DNA of 9,318 nucleotides from Syntrophomonadaceae bacterium (GCA_028698695.1 JAQVWB010000069.1:1-9318); one strand, 5' to 3'. Positions 1-6,935 are shown, counted from the first letter of the stretch. Notes: generated from the sequence alone by a model not told the origin. Program-made: numbers and translations.

Positions 1-2730
1 GTCAGCCGGCTGGAGGGAAGGAGGCATCTCTGAAAATGAGGTTACATTTTCGGCTGATAAATGGATTGTACCTCCTTCGAGCATGGCCTGGTCTGCATTG
101 GTTATTAAATTGTTAATTACCTGATTAATCTGTCCTTTATCAATTTTTACCGGCCATAGATCCTCAGCTATCTGATGAGTACATGTTACATTTGAGCCTC
201 TTAATACAAAGCAGACTGACTCCTGTAATAATTCCTTGATAGAAGCCGTTTCCTTAACCGGAGCACCACCTTTGGAAAAGGTGAGTAATTGTTGGGTGAG
301 GTCGCTGGCCTGCAATGCAGCGTGCTCGACTTCAGTTAAAATATCGACTATTTCATTATCAGCCTCGATAATCATTTTAGCGAGGGAGATGTTACCGCTG
401 ATAACGGTAAGAATATTATTAAAATCGTGGGCAATTCCTCCGGCCAAGATGCCAATTGATTCCAACTTGCTGGTTTGCAGCAGATACTCTTCCAGACGTT
501 TGCGTTCGGTAATATCAAATATTATCCCGACTATGGCAGTACTGCCTTCATATTCAAAAGTATCAGCATATAGATAACCCCATTGTTGTTGACCGGTTTT
601 ATTTGTGTAGCTGAATTCATAAGGGGTGATTTTTTCACCTTTCTGACGGGCTGAAGCACTTTTCATAATCAGTTCCTGATAATCAACATCAATCAGTTCA
701 AACGGGTCCATGTTAATCAACTGTTCTCTGGACAGGTTGGTTACTTCTTCGAACTTTGAATTAACATAAAGGAGGTGTCCATCACGGTAAACATAGATTA
801 AAGCGGGTGCAAATTCGGCCATTTTTCTGAAATTATCTTCACTGCGCTGCAAAGCTTCCCGGGCCAGAACTTTTTCATTGATATCCCGGCCCACTGCCTG
901 AACTTCAATAGGCATCTGATCCTTTAAAATGGCCCGGCAATTCCATTCCTGCCAGCAAATTTCACCATCTGCCCGAATAACTCGTAAGGTAACACTATCC
1001 TCAAGATAATCCGGACTTAATAAACTTAATTTATCCAATACTTCAGCCTGGTCTTCTTCGTAGACCAGAGCTACCATACTCTGTCCCATAAGTTCATCCG
1101 CAGTTTTACTAAAATAATTGCAGTAGGCTTCATTGACAAAAGTTAAGGTTCCATCCGGTAAAGCGCGTAGTATCAATTCAGATTGGTTCTCAATAATAGC
1201 GCGGTATCTGGCTTCGCTGAGCATTAGTTGCAGCTCTACTTGCTGGCGTTCCAGGATCTCCTGGCGCAGCCTCTGGTTTGCCGATAATAGTTCTACAGTT
1301 CTCTCTCTAACCCGAATTTCCAGTTTATCATGTGCTTTCTGCAGGGCGGTTTCCATTTGTTTGCGCTCGGTAATATCGCAAATTACGCCAATTACAGCCG
1401 GCTTGCCATTCCATTCAATGGTACTCAGGGCCATTTCTCCAATGATTTCACTTCCATTTTTGTTTAGAAAGGTAAATTCATAACGGTCCGGTACATTTTC
1501 TCCCCGTAAATGGGCCTGACCTTTGGTTTTAAGCATATCTCTATAATCAGCGTGAATAAAATCCCAGTAGTTTTTGCTCAGGGCTTCTTCTCTGCTGTAA
1601 CCGCTGATAGATGTATAGCCTGAGTTCAGATAGAGCAGAGAATCATCCCGCTCAGGATCGCAGACAAAAATAATCGCCGGAGTAGTTTCCGATAGAGTTC
1701 TAAACTGCATTTCACTGGCTTGCAAGGCTTTCTCTATTTTCTTACGCTCCCAGTAAGCTCCCAGCATTTCTGCTACCAGGTTCAGACATCGAATATCTTC
1801 AACATGCCATATTCGGCTTTGTTTGGTATCGGCAAAACCGATATAGGCAATTAGTTTATTATCAATACCAGTCACAGGAACCATTAGAACAGCGTATATA
1901 TCCAGTTCTTTCATCAATTCTTTTTCCGCAATAGCTTCAGGGGGAAGGTTACTTCGGTCTACAAGTATAAAAGATTCTGCCTGCCTGCCTTTATCCAGTC
2001 CCCAGGAGAAAACCTCTGTATCTATATTTTGCAAATATTCACTTACTGATGAGGTATTGGCATCACACCACTCGTATGTATAACTTATCCTGCGCAGTTC
2101 ATCATCGTCAGGCTCAATTATATAAACCCGATTAACAGTCAGGGCTTCACCAATAATTTGCAGTACTTCATGCAGATCAGCCTCTGCTCCTACCAGGAGT
2201 TTGGAAGCCCCGGCCATAGCTTGTTCAATTTTCAGCCTTCGCCTGATTTCTTCTTCCGCTGCTTTTTGTTCGGTTATATCACGTGCCACAGCCTGATATT
2301 CCATAAGGCTGTTATTTTCGTCAAAAATAGCCCGGACTGTCCAACGACGCCAGGCAGTCCTGCCGTCAGAGTTTGTCCATTTATATTCAGCACTGGCTTC
2401 CGGATTATCTATATTTATAATATTGAGAAAATCAATAGCAGGTTTTTTAAACTCTTCAGGAAATGTATCGAATAAAGGTTGACCAATAAAATTATAATTT
2501 TCCTGTTTTAAAAAATAAGTATAGGCCTCGTTGACATAATTATATTTAAGTTCAGGTGAAAGGCGTATAAATAGCTCAGATTGAAACTCTTTGAGATTCG
2601 ATTGGATAATCTCCCCCTGCTTAATATTATCGGTTTCGATAAATTCATTTCCCTGATGATGTTCCAGCGTTGACCTTAATCTCACAATTTCTTGAATCAA
2701 GTCTTCTTTGCTCATGCTAAAATAGTCCAT
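1..2730 (-). CDS. Multi-PAS/GAF sensor histidine kinase, C-terminus cut by window edge
   Basis: The frame is open from ATG 2730 to the window edge (910 codons). Start choice: GGAG at 2738-2741 lies 7 nt upstream; a second in-frame ATG is at 2715. Domains in order: PAS1 (about 36-151, ending DITEQ), GAF (about 160-330), PAS2 (335-452, ending DITERK), a coiled coil (about 460-500), PAS3 (505-616, ending DINEK), PAS4 (625-739, ending DITERK), then HisKA with the H-box GGIAHDFNNIL. His768 is the expected phosphoacceptor. The N-box NNLITNADQAM follows, with Asn878 the likely Mg-ATP ligand. The G boxes lie beyond the edge. No membrane segment or signal peptide is visible, so I infer a cytoplasmic sensor of small ligands, redox state or similar. 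This H-box type is common in kinases that end in a receiver domain, but that part cannot be seen. No partner regulator is adjacent at its 5' side. Function as a kinase is secure; the stimulus is unknown. Confidence 0.93.
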   Translation of the reverse strand, partial: MDYFSMSKEDLIQEIVRLRSTLEHHQGNEFIETDNIKQGEIIQSNLKEFQSELFIRLSPELKYNYVNEAYTYFLKQENYNFIGQPLFDTFPEEFKKPAIDFLNIINIDNPEASAEYKWTNSDGRTAWRRWTVRAIFDENNSLMEYQAVARDITEQKAAEEEIRRRLKIEQAMAGASKLLVGAEADLHEVLQIIGEALTVNRVYIIEPDDDELRRISYTYEWCDANTSSVSEYLQNIDTEVFSWGLDKGRQAESFILVDRSNLPPEAIAEKELMKELDIYAVLMVPVTGIDNKLIAYIGFADTKQSRIWHVEDIRCLNLVAEMLGAYWERKKIEKALQASEMQFRTLSETTPAIIFVCDPERDDSLLYLNSGYTSISGYSREEALSKNYWDFIHADYRDMLKTKGQAHLRGENVPDRYEFTFLNKNGSEIIGEMALSTIEWNGKPAVIGVICDITERKQMETALQKAHDKLEIRVRERTVELLSANQRLRQEILERQQVELQLMLSEARYRAIIENQSELILRALPDGTLTFVNEAYCNYFSKTADELMGQSMVALVYEEDQAEVLDKLSLLSPDYLEDSVTLRVIRADGEICWQEWNCRAILKDQMPIEVQAVGRDINEKVLAREALQRSEDNFRKMAEFAPALIYVYRDGHLLYVNSKFEEVTNLSREQLINMDPFELIDVDYQELIMKSASARQKGEKITPYEFSYTNKTGQQQWGYLYADTFEYEGSTAIVGIIFDITERKRLEEYLLQTSKLESIGILAGGIAHDFNNILTVISGNISLAKMIIEADNEIVDILTEVEHAALQASDLTQQLLTFSKGGAPVKETASIKELLQESVCFVLRGSNVTCTHQIAEDLWPVKIDKGQINQVINNLITNADQAMLEGGTIHLSAENVTSFSEMPPSLQPAD

Positions 2731-2966
2731 TATATTACTCCAACTAATAAAAATTTCATAGGTGTAATAATTTGGCACATAAGACTAGAATCCTTCGGAT
2801 AAATTGACAACATTTGTCGTATAAAACTAAAAAGTTTACTGAATATTCGATTATTACTGACAAATAAAGAGCAGGCGCGCGGAGTCTCAGCATAATAGAT
2901 TATTCTACAGAAGGGCGGGTTCAAAGATAGATAATTAGAGAAGTTACTTTGCGCCAACAAAAGATA
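2731..2966. other. Divergent intergenic region with several short palindromes
   Basis: This AT-rich spacer separates the minus-strand kinase from the plus-strand DUF2294-like gene. It contains three short inverted repeats in a row: ATCC/GGAT at 2790-2800, GACAA-CAT-TTGTC at 2806-2818 (perfect, 13 bp), and AAACT/AGTTT at 2824-2837. Any of them could be an operator or a hairpin in the kinase leader. I could not find a convincing sigma-A promoter for the kinase here. The best minus-strand candidate is TTGTCA on the 2806-2818 palindrome followed 17 nt later by the poor -10 TAGTCT. No gene is supported in this stretch. Confidence 0.4.
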
Positions 2967-2995
2967 TTGACAAGCTATGCTAATGTTTATATCAT
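2967..2995 (+). promoter_or_regulatory. Sigma-A-type promoter for the DUF2294/MpsC-like gene
   Basis: A perfect -35 TTGACA (2967-2972) is followed by a 17-nt spacer and the -10 TATCAT (2990-2995, 5 of 6 consensus bases). Transcription would start near 3002, giving a 5' leader of about 146 nt before the start codon at 3148. Confidence 0.75.
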
Positions 2996-3035
2996 AGTAA
3001 TGTATAAGTTAATATTATCGTGGTGGTATAAGGGG

Positions 3036-3117
3036 AGTCCTTGGGGAAGCCCTGCAGGAACCAATGTTTTATCGGTTAGATAGAGTATTATCTGCTGTAG
3101 AACATTGGCTTTTTTAT
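3036..3117 (+). terminator. Leader hairpin plus intrinsic terminator (probable attenuator)
   Basis: In the leader, UCCU (3038-3041) can pair with AGGA (3056-3059) around a GGG/CCC helix. This directly abuts a second, terminator-like hairpin. CCAATGTT (3061-3068) pairs perfectly with AACATTGG (3101-3108), and an inner stem AGATA (3078-3082)/TATCT (3089-3093) closes the loop. Six T residues follow at 3110-3115. The ribosome-binding site comes 18 nt later (3133-3138), so a terminator here would gate expression of the downstream gene. I do not recognise a known riboswitch class, and the segment ahead of the terminator is short (about 60 nt). It could instead end a short RNA made from the 2967 promoter. 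Confidence 0.6.
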
Positions 3118-3147
3118 ATGAACTTTTTTTATAGGAGGGAGAGTTTA

Positions 3148-3573
3148 ATGGCATCGTTTGCAGACGGGGATGTTAAAAATAAAAACATCATCCATATTGA
3201 TAGCCAAAAAAAACTTGATGACAGGCAGCGCAGACAATTGCAACATGAACTGAAAGTATATATGGAACAATATTTTAAAAAGAAACTCGGTAAAGGTGTT
3301 GATTATACCAAGGTAGTGGTCTGGGATGACATGATTGTTATACGGGGAGAAAGATTCCTCACCGAACCGGAAATATATATTGTCGAAACTCCCGCCGGGA
3401 AAGAAGTGGTACGAGCTGCACGAATGCAGGTTGCCCGTCAGCATTCCATCGATAATGTTCCTTATTTCGAGGAACTCCTGAATGCCAGGGTTATTCATCA
3501 AACTTACGACATTGAACCGGAAAAAGACTTCTGGATACATGTTATGGTATTTGATCGGACGCTGACGGAATAG
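3148..3573 (+). CDS. DUF2294 / MpsC-like small protein
   Basis: This 141-residue soluble protein resembles the DUF2294 family (Pfam renamed it MpsC after the staphylococcal MpsABC membrane-potential system). The resemblance lies in a helical N-terminal half, then GKGVDYTKVVVWDDMIVIRG, a 'LT.PE' turn, a helix around VVRAARMQVARQ, and a closing 'VIHQTYDIEPEKDFWIHVMVFD' type strand pair typical of that fold. The start ATG at 3148 has AGGAGG at 3133-3138. The frame is also open to ATG 3064, but those 28 extra codons lie across the terminator hairpin, so I prefer 3148. Its molecular function is not established, and no MpsA/MpsB-type transporter gene is adjacent, so a role in ion transport cannot be claimed. 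It is probably monocistronic: it has its own promoter and leader, and a terminator follows. Family assignment is by motif memory and is moderately sure; the ORF itself is secure. Confidence 0.8.
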   Translation: MASFADGDVKNKNIIHIDSQKKLDDRQRRQLQHELKVYMEQYFKKKLGKGVDYTKVVVWDDMIVIRGERFLTEPEIYIVETPAGKEVVRAARMQVARQHSIDNVPYFEELLNARVIHQTYDIEPEKDFWIHVMVFDRTLTE

Positions 3574-3632
3574 TATATAAAAAATAATTACATACGGTGG
3601 ATTAAGAAGAAACCTTTGCGGGTGGCTTCAAG

Positions 3633-3683
3633 AAAGACCAGTATTCTCACATTTAATTGAAGAGTATTGGTCTTTTTTATTTT
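3633..3683 (+). terminator. Intrinsic terminator after the DUF2294/MpsC-like gene
   Basis: AAAGACCAGTATTCTC (3633-3648) pairs with GAGTATTGGTCTTT (3662-3675), with one G-U pair and a small offset, around a 13-nt loop. A T-rich tail follows to 3683. It isolates the upstream gene from the alcohol dehydrogenase. Confidence 0.85.
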
Positions 3684-3769
3684 AAAACCAAAATGAAAGA
3701 GGTGAGATGTGAGAGTATTCAGATTAAGAAGTAAAGATTAAATTTGGGGAAAGCAGGAGGTTTTTAAAA

Positions 3770-4825
3770 ATGGCAGATACTATGAAAGCTCTGGTTTATC
3801 GTGGACCGGAAAAAATTGGCCTTGAGGACGTAGCCGTACCTAAGATAATTGAAGCCGATGATGCAATTGTCAGAGTAACCACTTCAACTATTTGTGGAAC
3901 TGACATTCATATTTGGCATGGTGGTATGCCGGAAGTAGAAGTGCCCAGAATCATTGGTCATGAATTTGTTGGTGAAGTAGTTGAAGTTGGCCCGGCAGTC
4001 AGAAATGTCAAAGTTGGGGATAAAGTAGCAGTTTCCTGTGTAACACAGTGTGGAGAATGCTTCTACTGTGTTCGGGGTACTTACTCACATTGTACAACCG
4101 GCAGCTGGATCTTTGGTTACATGATTGATGGTTGTCAGGCTGAATATGTTCGTGTACCGCATGCTAATCTGGGATGCCATCATATTCCTGATGGTTTGAC
4201 CGAAGAAGATGTTCTGTTCGTAGGGGACATCCTTTCCACCGGTTATTTTGGTTCTGAACAGGCCAATATTGAACCGGGTGATACCGTAGCAGTTATGGGC
4301 TGCGGTCCGGTAGGAATGTGTGCCATGGCAGCGGCCAGGTTATGGGGACCAGCTCGTATTATTGCGGTTGATACCATTGAAGAACGCCTACAGGCAGCTA
4401 TAAAAAATGGCGTAGCTGATGTAGGACTTAATCCCACCAAGGTAAATGTTCCCGAAGCTATTAGAGAATTGACCGGTGGCCGTGGCGCGGACCGGACTAT
4501 TGAAGCTGTAGGAGCCAAGCCTACTTATGAATTAGCTCTGGATGCAGTAAGACCCGGCGGAAACGTTTCCATCATTGGTGTTTTTGAGCAACCCCAAACT
4601 TTACCCATGAACACATTGTGGATAAAGAACATTAGAATCAGCATGGGGCTGGTAAATGCCAATCGGATTCCGGAGCTGATAAACCTGATTCAGGCTGGAA
4701 AGATTGACACCAATTTCTTAATTACCCATCGGGCTCCTTTAAATGACATTCTTAAAGGTTATGATGTTTTTGGTAACAAAAAAGACAACGTTCTCAAGTG
4801 GGTGGTTACCCCTTATGTAAAATAA
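3770..4825 (+). CDS. Zinc-dependent medium-chain alcohol dehydrogenase, likely NAD-linked
   Basis: This 351-residue protein matches the length and layout of tetrameric bacterial zinc alcohol dehydrogenases. The N-terminal catalytic GroES-like domain has likely catalytic-zinc ligands Cys42 (ICGTD), His64 with Glu65 (GHE), and Asp153 (GDILSTG). This is the Cys-His-Asp set seen in the Thermoanaerobacter and Clostridium beijerinckii secondary alcohol dehydrogenases. Unlike those enzymes, it keeps a full structural-zinc loop: Cys94, Cys97, Cys100 and Cys108. The Rossmann domain shows GCGPVG (177-182), and Asp201 at the end of the second strand suggests NAD rather than NADP. Substrate is unknown; related enzymes oxidise primary or secondary alcohols or reduce the aldehyde or ketone. 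The start ATG has AGGAGG at 3755-3760. Terminators lie on both sides, so it is probably monocistronic. I see no clear promoter between 3684 and 3754, apart from a GTGAGA direct repeat (3702-3707 and 3709-3714). Confidence 0.95.
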   Translation: MADTMKALVYRGPEKIGLEDVAVPKIIEADDAIVRVTTSTICGTDIHIWHGGMPEVEVPRIIGHEFVGEVVEVGPAVRNVKVGDKVAVSCVTQCGECFYCVRGTYSHCTTGSWIFGYMIDGCQAEYVRVPHANLGCHHIPDGLTEEDVLFVGDILSTGYFGSEQANIEPGDTVAVMGCGPVGMCAMAAARLWGPARIIAVDTIEERLQAAIKNGVADVGLNPTKVNVPEAIRELTGGRGADRTIEAVGAKPTYELALDAVRPGGNVSIIGVFEQPQTLPMNTLWIKNIRISMGLVNANRIPELINLIQAGKIDTNFLITHRAPLNDILKGYDVFGNKKDNVLKWVVTPYVK

Positions 4826-4889
4826 ATAATTCAGGTTCTCCATTCCCGTGCATTTGTCACAGGATTCATGTTCAATAAATTTGCATTTG

Positions 4890-4925
4890 CCGCCGGCTTC
4901 CCCATAAGCCAGGCGGTCTTTTTTT
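4890..4925 (+). terminator. Intrinsic terminator of the alcohol dehydrogenase
   Basis: CCGCCGGCTT (4890-4899) pairs with AAGCC (4906-4910) and GGCGG (4912-4916). One bulged A lies at 4911 and the loop is 6 nt. TCTTTTTTT follows at 4917-4925. It is a strong GC-rich stem with a U-tract. Confidence 0.92.
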
Positions 4926-4927
4926 GT

Positions 4928-4958
4928 CGCAGACAAGGGGACGGTTCTTCTGTCTGCG
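4928..4958. repeat. REP-like palindromic element
   Basis: Perfect 8-bp inverted arms CGCAGACA (4928-4935) and TGTCTGCG (4951-4958) flank the 15-nt core AGGGGACGGTTCTTC. I recall similar GGGGACGGTTCTTCTGTC-type palindromes scattered through clostridial genomes, sometimes near IS200-like REP transposases; that is recollection and not a search result. It sits just past the dehydrogenase terminator and has no T-run of its own on the plus strand. Confidence 0.6.
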
Positions 4959-5159
4959 TTACATTTATGCATAGATACTAATGATGCACGATTTTATTGG
5001 ATTTCAGGGTTTATAGTGCAAAAAAACCATGCAAAATTAATTATCCAACAGATTTTGCGTAAAATTAATTAAGAGTCATCCTTTCCCATTTCATCCTCCT
5101 ATATCATATGTTTATCCCAGCAGACCGTAAAAAGGTTTGCGCAACGGGAGGAGATAAAG
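4959..5159 (+). promoter_or_regulatory. AT-rich upstream region of the amidase with repeats
   Basis: Together with the two hairpins before it, this fills the gene-free stretch after the dehydrogenase. The 11-bp sequence AAAATTAATTA occurs twice, at 5033-5043 and 5061-5071 (28-bp period). GCAAAAT (5031-5037) forms an inverted repeat with ATTTTGC (5052-5058). The layout suggests a regulator-binding site. A possible -10 TATCAT is at 5102-5107, without a good -35. The amidase ribosome-binding site GGGAGGAG is at 5146-5153. Confidence 0.4.
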
Positions 5160-5780
5160 ATGAATATAATCGAGACCGGACTGAAGTTTAACGGTTTGCG
5201 CCCCCGTACCTCGACCAGTCAAATAATTTTGCATCACTCGGCCAGCCAGGATGTGCCGGCGGTCGTAATTCACAGCTGGCATCTGGCGCGGGGCTGGGCA
5301 GGAATCGGCTATCATTTTGTGATCAGAAAAAACGGCAACATTGAACGCGGGAGGCCCCAGGGGAGTATCGGCGCTCATGCCGGTGCAGAGGTAAATGCAC
5401 GCAGCATCGGCATATGCCTGAGTGGAGATTTTACGCAGGCAGCACCAACTGAACAGCAAATAGCAGCATTATTGGAGCTGATTCGCTGGTTGAATAAATA
5501 CTATGCCGGTGCCAATAAAGAATTGGAGATAAACATGCACCGTGATGTCACAGCTACCCAATGTCCGGGAAATATGTTTCCAAGTGTTGAGCAAATAAGA
5601 AAATGGTTGGCTCAAACTGGAGGAGAAGGCGGTAATGTGGAAGATTGGAAACATAAAATAATGCAGGATGCCGGAGAAGCCGGTCTGATCCATGAGCAGC
5701 ATCAACCTGATACCCCGGCGCCCAAATGGTTCGTGCTGGCAGTAGCTCTGCGAATTCTGGAAATAATGAACCGGGAATAG
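5160..5780 (+). CDS. N-acetylmuramoyl-L-alanine amidase (Amidase_2, T7-lysozyme/PGRP type)
   Basis: This 206-residue protein should cleave the bond between N-acetylmuramic acid and L-alanine in peptidoglycan. By comparison with T7 lysozyme, the likely zinc ligands are His25 (in ILHHSA), His127 (MHRD) and Cys135 (QCPG). The catalytic-type Tyr51 is in GIGYHF, and Thr133 sits where T7 has Lys128. The core also shows IGAHAGAEVNARSIGICLSGD, as in the family. The amidase domain ends near 150. After a glycine-rich linker (about 152-159) comes a 45-residue tail with DWK, AGLIHEQHQPDTPAPKWFVL and a final helix. It has the look of a small wall-binding or SLH-like module, but I cannot name it. There is no signal peptide or membrane segment, which points to a phage-type endolysin or an enzyme released by lysis or a holin. 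No holin or other phage gene is adjacent. The start is supported by GGGAGGAG 6 nt upstream. Confidence 0.93.
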   Translation: MNIIETGLKFNGLRPRTSTSQIILHHSASQDVPAVVIHSWHLARGWAGIGYHFVIRKNGNIERGRPQGSIGAHAGAEVNARSIGICLSGDFTQAAPTEQQIAALLELIRWLNKYYAGANKELEINMHRDVTATQCPGNMFPSVEQIRKWLAQTGGEGGNVEDWKHKIMQDAGEAGLIHEQHQPDTPAPKWFVLAVALRILEIMNRE

Positions 5781-5781
5781 T

Positions 5782-5886
5782 ATGATGCTGGAAATAGAGG
5801 TTATTAACGAGAATACCCTTGTTTGGCAAAGTTATTTTAAACTGGACAAGGCTATCAGGAAATTTAATTATAAATTATTGGCCTAA
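5782..5886 (+). CDS. Possible 34-residue ORF after the amidase
   Basis: An ORF starts one base after the amidase stop (ATG 5782, second ATG 5785) and ends at TAA 5884-5886. It encodes MMLEIEVINENTLVWQSYFK followed by LDKAIRKFNYKLLA. The C-terminal half is basic with spaced hydrophobic residues. The only Shine-Dalgarno-like sequence is a weak GGGA inside the amidase end, so translation would depend on coupling. I recognise no family. It may be chance or the remnant of a larger gene. Confidence 0.22.
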   Translation: MMLEIEVINENTLVWQSYFKLDKAIRKFNYKLLA

Positions 5887-5959
5887 TTTTAAGAAATACC
5901 TTTATAATTAATAGCATATCTATTATTTCACCATTGATAATAATGTTGTTTGAATTAAT

Positions 5960-5968
5960 TGATATAAT
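5960..5968 (+). promoter_or_regulatory. Extended -10 promoter for the DegV gene
   Basis: TGATATAAT (5960-5968) contains a perfect TATAAT (5963-5968) preceded by a TGn extended -10. No good -35 is present at 17 nt, which is normal for extended -10 promoters. It lies 25 nt before the DegV start. Confidence 0.55.
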
Positions 5969-5992
5969 AAGGTAACTGACAGGAGGCTGCAA

Positions 5993-6847
5993 ATGGCTAT
6001 AAAGGTATTAAGTGATAGTACGTCGTACATAGACCCTGAAACTCAAAATGAATTGGGAATTGATTTAATTCCGCTTAGTGTCAACTTTCCCGATGAGTCT
6101 TTTCCGGAAACAGAAGTAGATTATGATTATTTCTATAATAAGATTGAAAAAACCGGTATCATACCAACTTCGTCCCAACCATCGTTAGGAGAGATCATGG
6201 AAAAATTTCGTGAGATAGTAGCCCGTGGTGATGAGGTACTGGCCATTTTTATATCTTCGGCCATGAGCGGAACTTATGCTACAGCTTTACAGGCCAGGGA
6301 TAAAATATTGCAGGAGTTTCCAAAGGCCAGCATTGAGATTATGGATTCGTATACCAATTGTATGGCGCTGGGTATGCAGGTTATAGTAGCTGCGCGTGAG
6401 GTAAAGGCTGGTGCCAATTTAAACAAAGCCTTACAGGCAGCTCAATATGTTCGTGATCGGGTACGATTCTTTTTTGTTCCGGAAACTCTCGAATATCTGA
6501 AAAAGGGAGGAAGAATAGGAACCGCATCAGCTTTGTTGGGAACGATATTAAATATACGACCGATTTTAACGGTTGACATGAAAACCGGTATGACCCACTT
6601 GCTGGCAAAAACCCGCGGCACAACGGCGGCAATTAACCGTATGCTGGAAATGATGGAAGCAGATCGCAATAAATATGGTTTGAAGGAAATACTGATTCAT
6701 CATATAAATGCTCCTGAAAAGGCGATGAATTTAAAAAACATGCTGATGGAACGCTATGGTATGCCGGTTGATGTTTGTTCTATCGGACCGGTCATAGGCC
6801 TTCATACCGGCCTGGGAACCGTCGGGTTCGTCTATTATACTGAATAA
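5993..6847 (+). CDS. DegV-family fatty-acid-binding protein
   Basis: This 284-residue protein has the usual DegV length and both lobes. Proteins of this family (FakB in Staphylococcus aureus) hold a fatty acid and present its carboxyl group to the kinase FakA, which makes acyl-phosphate for phospholipid synthesis. Visible motifs: SDSTSYID near the N-terminus; PTSSQPS (58-64) and SSAMSGTY (88-95), the loops that bind the carboxylate; FVPETLEYLKKGGRIG (161-176); and a C-terminal IGPVIGLHTGLGTVG (264-278) in which His271 matches the conserved head-group histidine. No FakA gene is in the window. The start ATG has AGGAGG at 5981-5986, and an extended -10 promoter lies just upstream. It appears to be its own transcription unit, followed by a large palindrome. 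The family call is secure; the lipid bound is unknown. Confidence 0.95.
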   Translation: MAIKVLSDSTSYIDPETQNELGIDLIPLSVNFPDESFPETEVDYDYFYNKIEKTGIIPTSSQPSLGEIMEKFREIVARGDEVLAIFISSAMSGTYATALQARDKILQEFPKASIEIMDSYTNCMALGMQVIVAAREVKAGANLNKALQAAQYVRDRVRFFFVPETLEYLKKGGRIGTASALLGTILNIRPILTVDMKTGMTHLLAKTRGTTAAINRMLEMMEADRNKYGLKEILIHHINAPEKAMNLKNMLMERYGMPVDVCSIGPVIGLHTGLGTVGFVYYTE

Positions 6848-6876
6848 GCTACCCTGATAGTTTAAGAGAAACACCC

Positions 6877-6918
6877 GTCCAGGGACAGAAGATGTGAACA
6901 TTTCTTTGGTCCCTGGAC
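6877..6918. repeat. Near-perfect palindromic hairpin after degV, possible REP-like element or terminator
   Basis: GTCCAGGGAC (6877-6886) and GTCCCTGGAC (6909-6918) are perfect 10-bp inverted arms. The interior also pairs (AGAA with TTCT, ATGT with ACAT), so almost the whole 42 bp folds. The sequence after it is TTATTATT, a weak U-tract, so it may end the DegV transcript. It shares GGGAC and CTTCTGTC with the palindrome at 4928-4958, seen when one of the two is reversed. Confidence 0.6.
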
Positions 6919-6935
6919 TTATTATTCCATATTGT

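Noticed and set aside
1133..2475. Plus-strand ORFs of about 105-116 codons inside the kinase region
   Set aside because: The opposite strand encodes continuous PAS and GAF domain sequence, so these are antisense shadows.
2730..2960. Minus-strand 76-codon ORF whose TAA overlaps the kinase ATG as TAATG
   Set aside because: The overlap hints at coupling, but the ORF starts at TTG with no Shine-Dalgarno, shows no recognisable motif, and runs through the palindromic intergenic region.
3002..3117. T-box, manganese (yybP-ykoY) or other known riboswitch upstream of the DUF2294/MpsC-like gene
   Set aside because: AAGGGGAGU recalls the start of yybP-ykoY, but the rest of that motif is absent and the element is far too short. 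No T-box sequence is present.
3145..3540. Minus-strand 131-codon ORF opposite the DUF2294/MpsC-like gene
   Set aside because: It mirrors a well-supported plus-strand gene with a good ribosome-binding site and family motifs; no independent support.
3645..3714. TCTCACAT (3645-3652) complementary to ATGTGAGA (3707-3714) as an antiterminator
   Set aside because: The second strand is made only after polymerase has passed the terminator, so it could not prevent termination; 8 bp may be chance.
4739..4972. Minus-strand 77-codon ORF with CKC and CDKC cysteine pairs
   Set aside because: It has no ribosome-binding site, runs through the dehydrogenase terminator and the REP-like palindrome, and overlaps the end of the dehydrogenase.
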